From contig NZ_CM001776.1 of the NCBI RefSeq assembly GCF_000332275.1, forward strand, positions 4,586,008 to 4,650,007: 64,000 bases of DNA, written 5' to 3'. Source of the stretch: Synechococcus sp. PCC 7336 (GTDB taxonomy: Bacteria > Cyanobacteriota > Cyanobacteriia > Thermostichales > PCC-7336). Position 1 is the stretch's first letter; each line of letters begins with the position of its first letter. A model generated the notes under the pieces. It was not told where the DNA came from. It worked only from the letters and a program-made list of their open reading frames with translations, and made no database searches. Both the position numbers and the translations under genes were made by a program. Below are positions 54,635 to 63,261 of this stretch, one piece after another.

Positions 54635-55759
54635 ATGACTTGGATACATGAGCTAAAGGAATGGCCTGAGTTTACCTGGGATGATTCCCTTCTATCCGCC
54701 AAGCTGGCCGACATTCGCTATCAGCAAGGACGCTTGCTTGGGCGCATGGAAAATCTTGGATTCGACTTGCGGCGAGAAGCAAGCCTCAGTACCTTGACTA
54801 ATGACGTAGTGAAGTCATCTGCCATCGAGGGTGAAGCCCTCAATTCGGAAGAAGTGCGCTCTTCGATTGCAAGAAGACTTGGGTTAGATATCGGGGGGCT
54901 AGTCCCCTCGAACCGAGATGTGGAAGGGATTGTAGAAGTAATGCTCGATGCAACCCAGCTCCACTCCAATCCCCTGACAGAGGAACGCTTGTTTGACTGG
55001 CATGCCGCCCTATTTCCAACCGGACGCAGTGGTATGCACCGAATTACAGTAGGAGCTTGGCGACCAGAAACTGCTGGACCTATGCAGATTGTCTCTGGTC
55101 CGATTGGTCAAGAGCAAATACATTTTGAAGCGCCGATGGCAACGCGCATCCCCAAAGAGATTTCCGCTTTCCTGGCTTGGTTTGAGAGCAGAACGGCTAT
55201 CGATCCTGTACTGAAAGTAGGTCTGGCACATCTGTGGTTTGTGACTATCCATCCCTTTGAGGATGGAAATGGCCGGATTGCACGAGCGATCGTCGATATG
55301 GCCTTGGCTAGAGCAGATGGCACATCAGATCGCTTCTACAGTCTGTCAGCACAAATTGAAGCTGAACGAACAACCTACTATAAGTGGCTCGAGCGACAAC
55401 AGCGCGGAACGCTCGATGTTACTGCGTGGCTCGATTGGTTTTTGGGCTGTCTTGGGCGAGCGATTGACAGTACTGAAGAGACGCTGGCAAGGGTTCTCTA
55501 CAAAACGCAGGTTTGGTCATACGTCAATCTGCGTCCCGTCAATCTGCGACAACGTCTAATACTGAATCGGATGCTCGATGGCTTCAAAGGTTTTATGAGT
55601 ACATCAAAGTACGCCAAGATTGCCAAGTGTTCGCAAGACACTGCCTTACGGGACATCCGCGACTTTCTCGAACGAGGTATTTTCGTTCGGAATGCCGGAA
55701 AGGGGCGCAGCACAACTTATCGGCTTGCAACAGCAGAAGAGCTGATATCGATTCAATAG
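54635..55759 (+). CDS. Fic-domain protein (SoFic-like, class II, C-terminal winged helix)
   Basis: 374 residues from ATG 54635. Fic proteins transfer AMP or similar groups to target proteins. The active-site motif is complete: HPFEDGNGRIAR. An N-terminal inhibitory helix is present as SSAIEGEAL (S-x-x-x-E-G), which marks class II self-inhibited Fic. The first ~100 residues resemble the DUF4172/Fic-N region, and the C-terminus (about 315-370: SKYAKIAKCSQDTALRDI, GKGRSTTYRL) is a winged-helix DNA-binding domain. The architecture is that of Shewanella SoFic, which some defence surveys list as a stand-alone phage-defence gene. The palindromes at its promoter and the winged helix suggest self-regulation. 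Confidence 0.9.
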   Translation: MTWIHELKEWPEFTWDDSLLSAKLADIRYQQGRLLGRMENLGFDLRREASLSTLTNDVVKSSAIEGEALNSEEVRSSIARRLGLDIGGLVPSNRDVEGIVEVMLDATQLHSNPLTEERLFDWHAALFPTGRSGMHRITVGAWRPETAGPMQIVSGPIGQEQIHFEAPMATRIPKEISAFLAWFESRTAIDPVLKVGLAHLWFVTIHPFEDGNGRIARAIVDMALARADGTSDRFYSLSAQIEAERTTYYKWLERQQRGTLDVTAWLDWFLGCLGRAIDSTEETLARVLYKTQVWSYVNLRPVNLRQRLILNRMLDGFKGFMSTSKYAKIAKCSQDTALRDIRDFLERGIFVRNAGKGRSTTYRLATAEELISIQ

Positions 55760-55874
55760 ATTCTGGGACCTGATTCAAACTCTAGTCTGAAGTTCCTCTT
55801 TGACAAAAGCTAGCTCTAACGGATTCTGTGGCGGCTGGATTGCCAGACTTAAAGCAGAAAATAAGATTCCGTAT

Positions 55875-58800
55875 TTAATTGACAGTCGAGACCGTCTCCC
55901 CGATCGCCGCTGACATCTTATCCAGCCACTGAATTAAGAATTCGAGCTGCTGGTTTGCAGGCTGCGACCCCAAGCCACGGACGGCGACTTTACCCGGTTG
56001 ATAGACAAATCGTGCTTGGAGGTGGTTCGGTAAAACCTCTTTGAGCCTTTCCCAAGCGGGTTCCTCCATCGCGGTTTCTAGAATGACATGAGCTTCCACC
56101 GGTTTAATGCGCGCGAAGCCGAGAGATTTAGCCACGTATTTGAGTTCCATCACCCGCAGCAGTTCCTGCACGGGTTTGGGTAGGGGACCGAAGCGATCGC
56201 CCCAGTCTGCCGCAATGCCTTTGAGTTCCGCCCGCGAGTTGGCAGCGGCCACCTCGCGATAGGCCGACATCTTCAGATCGGCATCGGCAATATAGCGGGT
56301 GGGAATCATGGCAGTCAGATTGAGATCCACCTGCGTGTCATCCACAGTGGGAATTTCTTGACCGCGAATTTTGGCGATCGCCTCGTTCAGCATGTCCATA
56401 TATAAGTCGAAACCGATCGCATTCATCTGGCCGGATTGCTGGGCACCGAGCAGATTGCCCACACCGCGAATTTCCATATCTCGCATGGCCAGTTGATAGC
56501 CAGACCCCAATTGCGTGAACTCCTGAATGGCCCGCAGGCGCTTGCGGGCATCGTCGGTCAACTTGCTTTGCTGGCGATAAAACAACCAGGCATGGGCTTG
56601 GATGCCAGCCCGACCCACCCGACCTCTCAATTGATAGAGCTGCGCCAGACCAAAGAATTCGGCATTCTCCACCAGAATCGTATTCACCCTCGGGATATCC
56701 AGACCGGACTCGATGATGGTGGTACAGACAAGCAGGTCCGCCTCGCCGTTGTTGAAGGCGATCATGGTGGCTTCCAGTTCCCCTTCCGCCATTTGGCCGT
56801 GGGCGATCGCAATACGCAGACTGGGGATCATCAAGCGCAATCGGGCTGCAATTTCTTCGATCCCCTCCACGCGATTGACCACATAGAAGATCTGTCCGCC
56901 TCGGTCCAACTCTTGCCGAATCGCTGCGTGAACCTTCTCGGCATCGTAGGGGGATAAGTGGGTTTTAATCGGACGGCGGGAAGGGGGCGGCGTGGTAATT
57001 AGGCTCATTTCTCGCACGCCAGACAGAGACATGTAGAGGGTGCGCGGAATCGGCGTTGCCGACAGAGTAAGCACATCCACTTGGGTTTTGAGGGCTTTGA
57101 TTTTCTCCTTTTGGTTCACCCCAAAGCGCTGTTCCTCGTCCACCACCAATAAACCCAAATCTTTGAACTTGACGGATTTTCCCAACAGTTGATGGGTACC
57201 CACCACAATATCCAGTTCGCCGGTTGCCAGCCGCTGTTGAATATCCTTGCGTTCGCCGGCAGTGCGAAAGCGGTTGAGCAGTCCCACTTCGATCGGGTAA
57301 GGGGCAAAGCGTTCCCGCAGGGTGTGGTAGTGCTGTTGAGCCAGGATGGTGGTGGGGGCGAGCAGGGCGGCTTGTTTGCCGGAGGTGACTGCTTTGAAGA
57401 TGGCCCGCAGCGCCACCTCTGTTTTGCCGAAGCCGACATCGCCGCAGACGAGACGATCCATCGGGCGATCGCTCTCCATGTCCTGTTTCACATCCTGGGT
57501 TGCCTTGAGCTGATCGGGGGTGGGTTGATAGGGAAAAGAGTCTTCCATCTCCTGCTGCCAGGGGGAATCGCCTGGATAGGGAAATCCCCGTTGTTCCGCC
57601 CGTTTGGCGTAGAGTTCCAGCAAATCGCAGGCCACTTTTTGAATGGCTTTGCGAACTTTACCCTTGGTTTTCTCCCAAGTTTTCCCCTGCATTTTGTGCA
57701 GGACGGGCTGCTTGCTGCCAGTGGTGCGGAAGCGCGACAGCGTGTTGAGGCGATCGGCTGCCACCCGCAGCGTCCCGTCTGCATATTGAATGGCTAAATA
57801 TTCGCGGGTTTCCTGATTGAGGGTCATGCTCTCCAACTTGAGGAACCGCCCGATGCCGTGGTTTTTATGTACGACAAAGTCCCCCGGCTTGAGTCGATCG
57901 GGGTCTACCTGTTTGGAGACGGCATGGCGGCGTTTGCGAACGTAGCTGGGGGTGGAGAGGGAATGTTGGCCGAAAAATTCGCGATCGGTCACCAGCAGGG
58001 TGCGGAAGGTGGGCAGGATGAAGCCTTGTACTTCAGCTAGGCCGGAATATTTGAGGGCGACGGGGGTGAGATCGGCTCCCAATTTATCGATCGCCGGAAC
58101 GTCATTCGGATTGGGCACATATTGTGCGGGACAGTCGTGTTCTTGCAGCAGGGCAGCCGAGCGAGAGGGCTGGGCGGACACAATCCACACCCGCTGGTGG
58201 CGCTTCATTTCATCCCGCAAGGTTTTGGCCAGTTGACCGAATTGATGGGGGATGGAGGGTAGCGATCGGCTGGCTAGATCTAGGCCGGAGTCTTCTGTGA
58301 CCAGTTCGGAGAGGTGGATCTGCTGGAATTTGTCTAGGGTTTTGGCGCAGGCGTCGAAGTCGCGATGCAGCCGAGAGAGATAGGGTTGTGCAGCTTGAAT
58401 AGAGTCCCACTGTTCGTCGATGTGCTCGACCCACTGCTGGCTGTGGGCGCGACATTGATCCAGTTCGTCGATCGCCACCACCGCATTTTCCGGCAAATAA
58501 TCCGCCAGACTGGCAGGCCGATCGAATGCTAGTCCCAAAAAGCGTCTCAGTCCCTGCGGTGATTCTTCCCCCTCTAGGATGGTCTGAATGTCTGGGTGGA
58601 GGTCGGCGCATTCCCTCAGGGCTGGCAGGATGGCGGCGCTGTAGCTGGTGGGGGTGAAGGTGATGGTGGGAATGCTGTCTTGCGATCGCTGTGTGGCCGG
58701 ATCGAATTCGCGAATTTTTTCCAGTTCGTCGCCAAACAGCTCCAAGCGCACGGGCCATTCGGCGGAGACGGGATAGATGTCGATGATGTCCCCCCGACGG

Positions 58801-59327
58801 CTCCATTGGCCTTCTCGTTCTACTAAGGAGACGCGCTCGTAGCCGAGGCGGCTGAGGCGATCGCTCAGTTCTTTCACAGTTAAGGTATCTCCCGGTTGCA
58901 GCCGAAAGCAGAAGTTGCGGAAGACATCGGGTGGGGGCAGGTGGGGTTGGAGGGCGCGTTCGGTGGCGACGATCGCCAGCCGATCGGGGTGGGCGGCGAG
59001 GTCGGTCAGGGCTTGCAGTTGGCCCCAGACCAGTTCGTCTTCGGGATCGAAGGGTTCGTAGGGGGAGGTTTCGGTGGTGGGGTAGAAGTGGACGGTAGAC
59101 CAGCCCATTGCTTCCAGTTGGGTGGACCAGCGACCGGCTTCTTCGAGGGTGGCGGTGATGACCAGCAGGGGGCGATCGCCCTTCTGTGCGAGGGCGGAAG
59201 CCACCAGTCCTTTAGGGATGCGGGCTAGACCGCTGAGGGGGAGGGTGCCGTGGGTGGCGAGTTTAGATTGCAGGTCGTCGGCAAGGGGCATTTGCCCCAT
59301 TGCGCGCACGATGGGTAGGAAGGACAT
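55875..59327 (-). CDS. mfd: Transcription-repair coupling factor
   Basis: 1150 residues from ATG 59327; an in-frame ATG at 59459 would add 44 residues, but relatives begin near [12 protein letters not shown]. Mfd removes stalled RNA polymerase and recruits UvrA. Order of parts: UvrB-like N-terminal modules (about 1-330), the RNA-polymerase-binding CarD-like domain ([20 protein letters not shown]), a RecG-like translocase with Walker [21 protein letters not shown] box and SATPIPRTL, then the TRG and TRCF C-terminal domain. This is the only intact copy of three. The start side diverges from the AlbA_2 gene. Confidence 0.97.
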   Translation of the reverse strand: MSFLPIVRAMGQMPLADDLQSKLATHGTLPLSGLARIPKGLVASALAQKGDRPLLVITATLEEAGRWSTQLEAMGWSTVHFYPTTETSPYEPFDPEDELVWGQLQALTDLAAHPDRLAIVATERALQPHLPPPDVFRNFCFRLQPGDTLTVKELSDRLSRLGYERVSLVEREGQWSRRGDIIDIYPVSAEWPVRLELFGDELEKIREFDPATQRSQDSIPTITFTPTSYSAAILPALRECADLHPDIQTILEGEESPQGLRRFLGLAFDRPASLADYLPENAVVAIDELDQCRAHSQQWVEHIDEQWDSIQAAQPYLSRLHRDFDACAKTLDKFQQIHLSELVTEDSGLDLASRSLPSIPHQFGQLAKTLRDEMKRHQRVWIVSAQPSRSAALLQEHDCPAQYVPNPNDVPAIDKLGADLTPVALKYSGLAEVQGFILPTFRTLLVTDREFFGQHSLSTPSYVRKRRHAVSKQVDPDRLKPGDFVVHKNHGIGRFLKLESMTLNQETREYLAIQYADGTLRVAADRLNTLSRFRTTGSKQPVLHKMQGKTWEKTKGKVRKAIQKVACDLLELYAKRAEQRGFPYPGDSPWQQEMEDSFPYQPTPDQLKATQDVKQDMESDRPMDRLVCGDVGFGKTEVALRAIFKAVTSGKQAALLAPTTILAQQHYHTLRERFAPYPIEVGLLNRFRTAGERKDIQQRLATGELDIVVGTHQLLGKSVKFKDLGLLVVDEEQRFGVNQKEKIKALKTQVDVLTLSATPIPRTLYMSLSGVREMSLITTPPPSRRPIKTHLSPYDAEKVHAAIRQELDRGGQIFYVVNRVEGIEEIAARLRLMIPSLRIAIAHGQMAEGELEATMIAFNNGEADLLVCTTIIESGLDIPRVNTILVENAEFFGLAQLYQLRGRVGRAGIQAHAWLFYRQQSKLTDDARKRLRAIQEFTQLGSGYQLAMRDMEIRGVGNLLGAQQSGQMNAIGFDLYMDMLNEAIAKIRGQEIPTVDDTQVDLNLTAMIPTRYIADADLKMSAYREVAAANSRAELKGIAADWGDRFGPLPKPVQELLRVMELKYVAKSLGFARIKPVEAHVILETAMEEPAWERLKEVLPNHLQARFVYQPGKVAVRGLGSQPANQQLEFLIQWLDKMSAAIGETVSTVN

Positions 59328-59564
59328 GGGCGATGAGTCGTGGGGTCTATCGATCCATTGTGGTCTCGATTGCGAGCTTAGTGAAGCATCAAGTCTGGGG
59401 GCTAGCTGGGCAAAAGTATCAGTTGCTGAGCGGCTCATCGCGATCGGGACTAAACTCACCTCTCGTCATGCAAGAGGTCGCTATATCTAGCTTTGGCCGC
59501 AAGGCACACGCGCGACTCAAATCAATGCGTATGATTGAGTAAAGCTGGATGACCCCTCCCCCGT

Positions 59565-60755
59565 ATGGATGACCGCGAGCTAACCACACTTTTGCAAGAT
59601 TTGGAATCTGACAGGATCGAGCGTAAGGCTTCGGCTTCAGATCCCGCCAAAATCCGGCAGGCAATTTGTGCTTTTGCCAATGACTTGCCAAATCATGGGC
59701 AGCCCGGAGTGATTTTCATTGGGGTTCACGATGACGGTGAGTGTGCTGATTTACCCATTACTGACGAACTGCTTCGGACTCTTGCCGATATGCGATCGGA
59801 TGGCAATATCTTGCCATTGCCAGTCTTGACTATTGGCAAAAAAGTTATCAGTGGGTGCGAGCTGGCGATCGCGATCGTTGAGCCATCTGATGCTCCTCCC
59901 GTTAGATTTAAAGGTCGTACTTGGATTCGGGTTGGTCCTCGTCGTGCGATCGCAACTCCAGAGGAAGAGCGCCGCTTAAATGAGAGGCGGCGAGCAAAAG
60001 ATTTACCATTTGACCTGCGGCCTTTTCCATCCGCCCGCATCGAAGATCTGAATTTAAAACTCTTTCAAAGAGAATATTTAACATCAGCGCTAGCACCAGA
60101 TGTTTTGGAAGAAAACCAACGATCGGTCGAGCAACAGCTCACATCTCTAAGGTTTGTCACACCAGAGCCAGAAATGGACCCAACCATGCTGGGAATCTTG
60201 GTGGTGGGTAAAGAGCCCAGACAATTTATTCCTGGAGCGTACATTCAGTTTGTCAGATTTGCCGGAGTGGAATTAACCGATCCAATTCGCAATCAGAAGG
60301 AAATCAATGGCTCCTTGATAGGCTTACTTCGATTATTGGATGAAATTCTTCAAGCTAATATTTCAGTATCCTCAGATATTTCAACGCAACCCATCGAGCT
60401 TAGGCAACCCGACTATCCGATCGTAGCGTTACAACAATTGGTCCGAAATGCTGTTATGCACCGCTCTTACGAAGCAACGAATGCTCCTATACGGCTATAT
60501 TGGTTTGAAAATCGCATCGAGATTCAGAACCCAGGCGGACCTTTTGGTCAAGTTAACGAACGGAATTTTGGCACGGGAATTACCGATTATCGCAATCCGC
60601 ATCTAGCTGAGGCGATGAGGAATTTGGGGTACGTGCAGAGATTTGGAATAGGAATTCCAACTGCTCAAAAACAGTTAGAGAAGAATGGCAGTCCTCCTGT
60701 CGAATTTTTATTTGGTGATTCCTACATGTCGGCGATCGTGAAGAGGCATCCATGA
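59565..60755 (+). CDS. AlbA_2 (Schlafen-like) / HATPase_c_4 protein
   Basis: 396 residues. The N-terminal AlbA_2 domain (about 1-140) shows ESDRIERKAS, AICAFANDLPNHGQPGVIFIGV and the PPVRFKGRTWIRVG strand. The C-terminal part (about 285-390) has LVRNAVMHRSYEA and NRIEIQNPGGPFG, an HATPase-like segment. This pair of domains is widespread and usually called 'ATP-binding' or transcriptional regulator; relatives occur in phage-defence and stress genes. The last codons overlap the ParA gene by 4 bp (ATGA), so the two are a coupled pair. Confidence 0.85.
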   Translation: MDDRELTTLLQDLESDRIERKASASDPAKIRQAICAFANDLPNHGQPGVIFIGVHDDGECADLPITDELLRTLADMRSDGNILPLPVLTIGKKVISGCELAIAIVEPSDAPPVRFKGRTWIRVGPRRAIATPEEERRLNERRRAKDLPFDLRPFPSARIEDLNLKLFQREYLTSALAPDVLEENQRSVEQQLTSLRFVTPEPEMDPTMLGILVVGKEPRQFIPGAYIQFVRFAGVELTDPIRNQKEINGSLIGLLRLLDEILQANISVSSDISTQPIELRQPDYPIVALQQLVRNAVMHRSYEATNAPIRLYWFENRIEIQNPGGPFGQVNERNFGTGITDYRNPHLAEAMRNLGYVQRFGIGIPTAQKQLEKNGSPPVEFLFGDSYMSAIVKRHP

Positions 60756-61783
60756 ATATCCCAGTTATTGCCTTCTTTAACAACAAAGGAGGAGTTGGAA
60801 AAACATCACTTGTCTATCATTTAGCGTGGATGTATCACGATTTAGAATTGCGAGTGGTGACAGCCGATTTCGATCCTCAAGCAAATCTTACGGCTGCATT
60901 CTTGGATGAGGATAGATTGGAAGAAATTTGGGAGAAAGAAGATGATTCATATAATACTGTCTATCGATGTATTCGACCTCTGATTAGAGGTGTTGGTGAC
61001 ATTGCAGGGCCACAATTAGAAAGGATCGAAGATGGATTGCACCTTCTGGTTGGAGATTTGCAACTGTCTGGATTTGAAGACGATCTATCTGCTGAATGGC
61101 CGGGATGTCTCGATCGAAAGGAGCGATCTTTTCGAATTATTTCTGCTTTCTGGCGACTATTGTCGAAAGCCAGAGAAAGCTGTAGTGCCGATGTTGTTTT
61201 GGTTGACCTAGGGCCTAATCTGGGAGCCATCAATCGTGCAGCCTTAATTGCGGCCGATTATGTTGTAGTTCCACTGTCGCCGGATCTATTTTCATTGCAG
61301 GGACTGAAGAATTTAGGACCGACCCTGCAACGATGGCGAGAGGAGTGGCAAGAGAGATATAGGAAAAATCCAGCACCAGATTTATATCTGCCACAAGGTA
61401 AAATGCAGCCTGTAGGATATGTTGTTCTACAACATGGGGTTCGCTTCGATCGGCCGGTCAAAGCGTTTCAACGCTGGATCGTGAGAATCCCCCAGATTTA
61501 TAACGATAAAGTTGCTCTGAAACATGGAAAAGCAAATGTAGCTTTGGCTGACGATCCAAACTGCTTGGCATTACTCAAACATTACCAAAGCCTGATGCCA
61601 ATGGCTCAAGAGGCTCGCAAGCCAATTTTTTATCTGAAGCCTGCAGACGGAGCGATCGGTGCCCACGTTTATGCAGTCAAGAATGTTTATGGAGACTTTA
61701 AGTGTTTAGCTCGAAAAATTGCCGAGCAGACTGGATTGCGGTTGCCTTCCGAACCATTACTTCCTGAATCTGAATCGGGTTGA
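60752..61783 (+). CDS. ParA/MinD-type AAA ATPase
   Basis: 343 residues. The deviant Walker A FFNNKGGVGKTSL is at about 8-20, ADFDPQANLT follows, and VDLGPNLGAINRAALIAADYVVVP gives the Walker B region. The C-terminal ~120 residues (from KMQPVGYVVLQHG) are longer than in plasmid-partition ParA. No parB or parS-like repeats follow, so partition is not indicated. It is coupled by a 4-bp overlap to the AlbA_2 protein, which suggests a joint complex. Confidence 0.88.
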   Translation: MNIPVIAFFNNKGGVGKTSLVYHLAWMYHDLELRVVTADFDPQANLTAAFLDEDRLEEIWEKEDDSYNTVYRCIRPLIRGVGDIAGPQLERIEDGLHLLVGDLQLSGFEDDLSAEWPGCLDRKERSFRIISAFWRLLSKARESCSADVVLVDLGPNLGAINRAALIAADYVVVPLSPDLFSLQGLKNLGPTLQRWREEWQERYRKNPAPDLYLPQGKMQPVGYVVLQHGVRFDRPVKAFQRWIVRIPQIYNDKVALKHGKANVALADDPNCLALLKHYQSLMPMAQEARKPIFYLKPADGAIGAHVYAVKNVYGDFKCLARKIAEQTGLRLPSEPLLPESESG

Positions 61784-61864
61784 CGAGATCTTGTCTGCTA
61801 TTCACTACCTACTGGAGCTATCCAGATCCAATCATGAATTTCATTGCGCTAGAGGACCTAGACC

Positions 61865-62107
61865 GTGAATCCTAAGACTGCTCTACAGGCGAGTATTTCT
61901 GGCACCGTCTTTGTGGCTTTGTGTTGTTTCACCCCAATCCTAGTGGTGGTGTTTGGAGCTGTGGGATTGAGTGCTTGGGTTGGATATCTCGATTTCGTTT
62001 TGCTGCCTGCGCTGGGAGTCATGGTCGGGCTCTCAATTGTTTCGTATTTTCGCTACCGCCGTTATTGTTACCAGGAGTCTGGCAAGCAAGGAGAAGATTT
62101 GAGATGA
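61865..62107 (+). CDS. merF: MerF-like mercury transport protein
   Basis: 80 residues from GTG 61865, two membrane spans. The vicinal Cys pair at the end of the first span, VALCCFTPILVVVFGAVGLS, and the second span YLDFVLLPALGVMVGLSIV are typical of MerF. The second Cys pair of classical MerF is not obvious (only RYCYQ near the end). MerF moves Hg(II) inward for reduction, but no merA or merR is in the window. Its stop overlaps the next gene (ATGA), suggesting they act together. Confidence 0.82.
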   Translation: MNPKTALQASISGTVFVALCCFTPILVVVFGAVGLSAWVGYLDFVLLPALGVMVGLSIVSYFRYRRYCYQESGKQGEDLR

Positions 62108-62562
62108 GTGAATGTTGTAGCGTGTCTCAACCGTCCCGGACTCAAAGGATTTGTCCGATTGATGGCAGTTTGGGGCAACCCGTGCAGCCGATTACCCTGA
62201 AAAGTCTACTCAGCCCTGCTGCTCTCATACATTTCGAGCCTCAACAATCCTATAGTTTTTGTTCTAGCCCCGCCTGCGAGGTGGTCTATTTTTCGCCACA
62301 GGGGCAGACCTTCACAACGGTTGATGTGAAAGTGCCGGTTTGCCAAAAAGAGGGGGGGGAAGATGTGCCGGTTTGCTATTGCTTTGGTTGGACGCGGCAG
62401 CGGATGCGGCAGGCGATCGCCCAGAGCGATCCCATTGATGTGTGTGAATTCATCTCCGAGCGCGTTAAAGCTCGTCAGTGCGGTTGTGAGGTGAATAACC
62501 CTCAGGGGCGCTGTTGTTTGGCCAATGTGCGAGCGGCGATCGCCTCTATGTCAGATCGATGA
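62104..62562 (+). CDS. CopZ-like iron-sulfur/zinc metallochaperone
   Basis: 152 residues with 14 Cys. The pattern is CC at residues 4-5, RICPIDGS, FCSSPACEVVYFS, VPVCQKE, VCYCFGWT, VCEF, CGC and CC. It resembles the extra N-terminal domain of Archaeoglobus CopZ, which holds a [2Fe-2S] cluster and zinc. No HMA fold follows, so it is the stand-alone form. It is translationally coupled to merF by a 4-bp overlap and probably passes the metal taken in by it. Confidence 0.82.
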   Translation: MSECCSVSQPSRTQRICPIDGSLGQPVQPITLKSLLSPAALIHFEPQQSYSFCSSPACEVVYFSPQGQTFTTVDVKVPVCQKEGGEDVPVCYCFGWTRQRMRQAIAQSDPIDVCEFISERVKARQCGCEVNNPQGRCCLANVRAAIASMSDR

Positions 62563-62574
62563 ACACTGGTGTTG

Positions 62575-62675
62575 CAGGAAGCCCCAAAATAATTTCGCAC
62601 TGCCCTGTGATGCTGTTCCGAGCCCACAAAAAAAGCAATTAAAGCAGACGTATCGACCAGAACCGCACGAGTCAC
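62575..62675 (-). pseudogene. Truncated VapC-type PIN toxin
   Basis: From GTG 62675 the frame reads VTRAVLVDTSALIAFF and then HHRAVRNYF, the start of a PIN domain including the first catalytic Asp. After about 33 residues the likeness ends and the frame runs into the 3' end of the CopZ-like gene on the other strand. The other acidic residues are absent. Its start overlaps the stop of the antitoxin gene (TGTGA), the usual vapBC form. Confidence 0.7.
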
Positions 62676-62941
62676 AGGCGATCGTACAGAACATCATCAA
62701 CCGATTCAGCATAGTTAGTCGTTCCTTCTTCCCGGCGATCGCCCACTTCGCCCTCTCTAGCAGGTACCTCAATTGCCCCACACAACTCCCAAGTACTGGT
62801 TTGACTAATGTCGAACGGCACAACGTCCCGATTCAAATGCTGTTTCAAAGCCCCCAGAACAATCGCCTGAAGCAACTCGCGATCTACTTGCTCCAGCGCC
62901 TCAATCCATTCATCGGGAACCGCAATCGTTAACTCAGCCAT
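62672..62941 (-). CDS. Putative antitoxin of a broken VapBC-type pair
   Basis: 89 residues. It opens AELTIAVPDEWIEALEQVD, has a helical middle and an acidic tail (REGEVGDRREEG, ESVDDVLYDRL). Small acidic-tailed proteins of this kind are found before PIN toxins in cyanobacteria. The toxin start follows directly with a 3-bp overlap but is truncated. The gene thus looks like an orphan antitoxin. Confidence 0.6.
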   Translation of the reverse strand: MAELTIAVPDEWIEALEQVDRELLQAIVLGALKQHLNRDVVPFDISQTSTWELCGAIEVPAREGEVGDRREEGTTNYAESVDDVLYDRL

Positions 62942-63003
62942 CGTCTTGAATCCTAACCAGCCACCCAGAAACTAACACACCCAACGCGATCGCCCCTCAG
63001 CCC

Positions 63004-63147
63004 CTACCGTCGCCAAACTGTCCCTCTCCGCTCGTACTCCAACTCCAACTCCACCGCAGCCATCTCCACCGCCGTCCTCAACACCTCGAAAGGGGCGATC
63101 GCATCCAACTCGTCAAACCCATCGAAAATAACCACTTGAACTTTCAT
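63004..63147 (-). pseudogene. N-terminal remnant of a DJ-1/PfpI family protein
   Basis: A 47-residue frame from ATG 63147: MKVQVVIFDGFDELDAIAPF, EVLRTAVEMAAVELELEYE, then stop. The first 35 residues match the first strand and helix of DJ-1/PfpI proteins, which normally continue to about 200 residues with a Cys nucleophile. None of that follows. The rest of 62942-63261 holds only the accC upstream region. Confidence 0.65.
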
Positions 63148-63261
63148 GCCAAACGCCTAATTTAAAGACACCACCCCCAGCCAGAGATCCCCAGCCCAAT
63201 ATCCTGACGCGCCGCCAATAACCCAAAACTCCCCTCCAGCCCAGCCCGCGTGCTAGGATTT

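Noticed and set aside
60752-61783. A plasmid-type partition locus because of the ParA protein.
   Set aside because: No parB follows, no iterated parS-like sites are seen, and the partner gene is an AlbA_2 protein.
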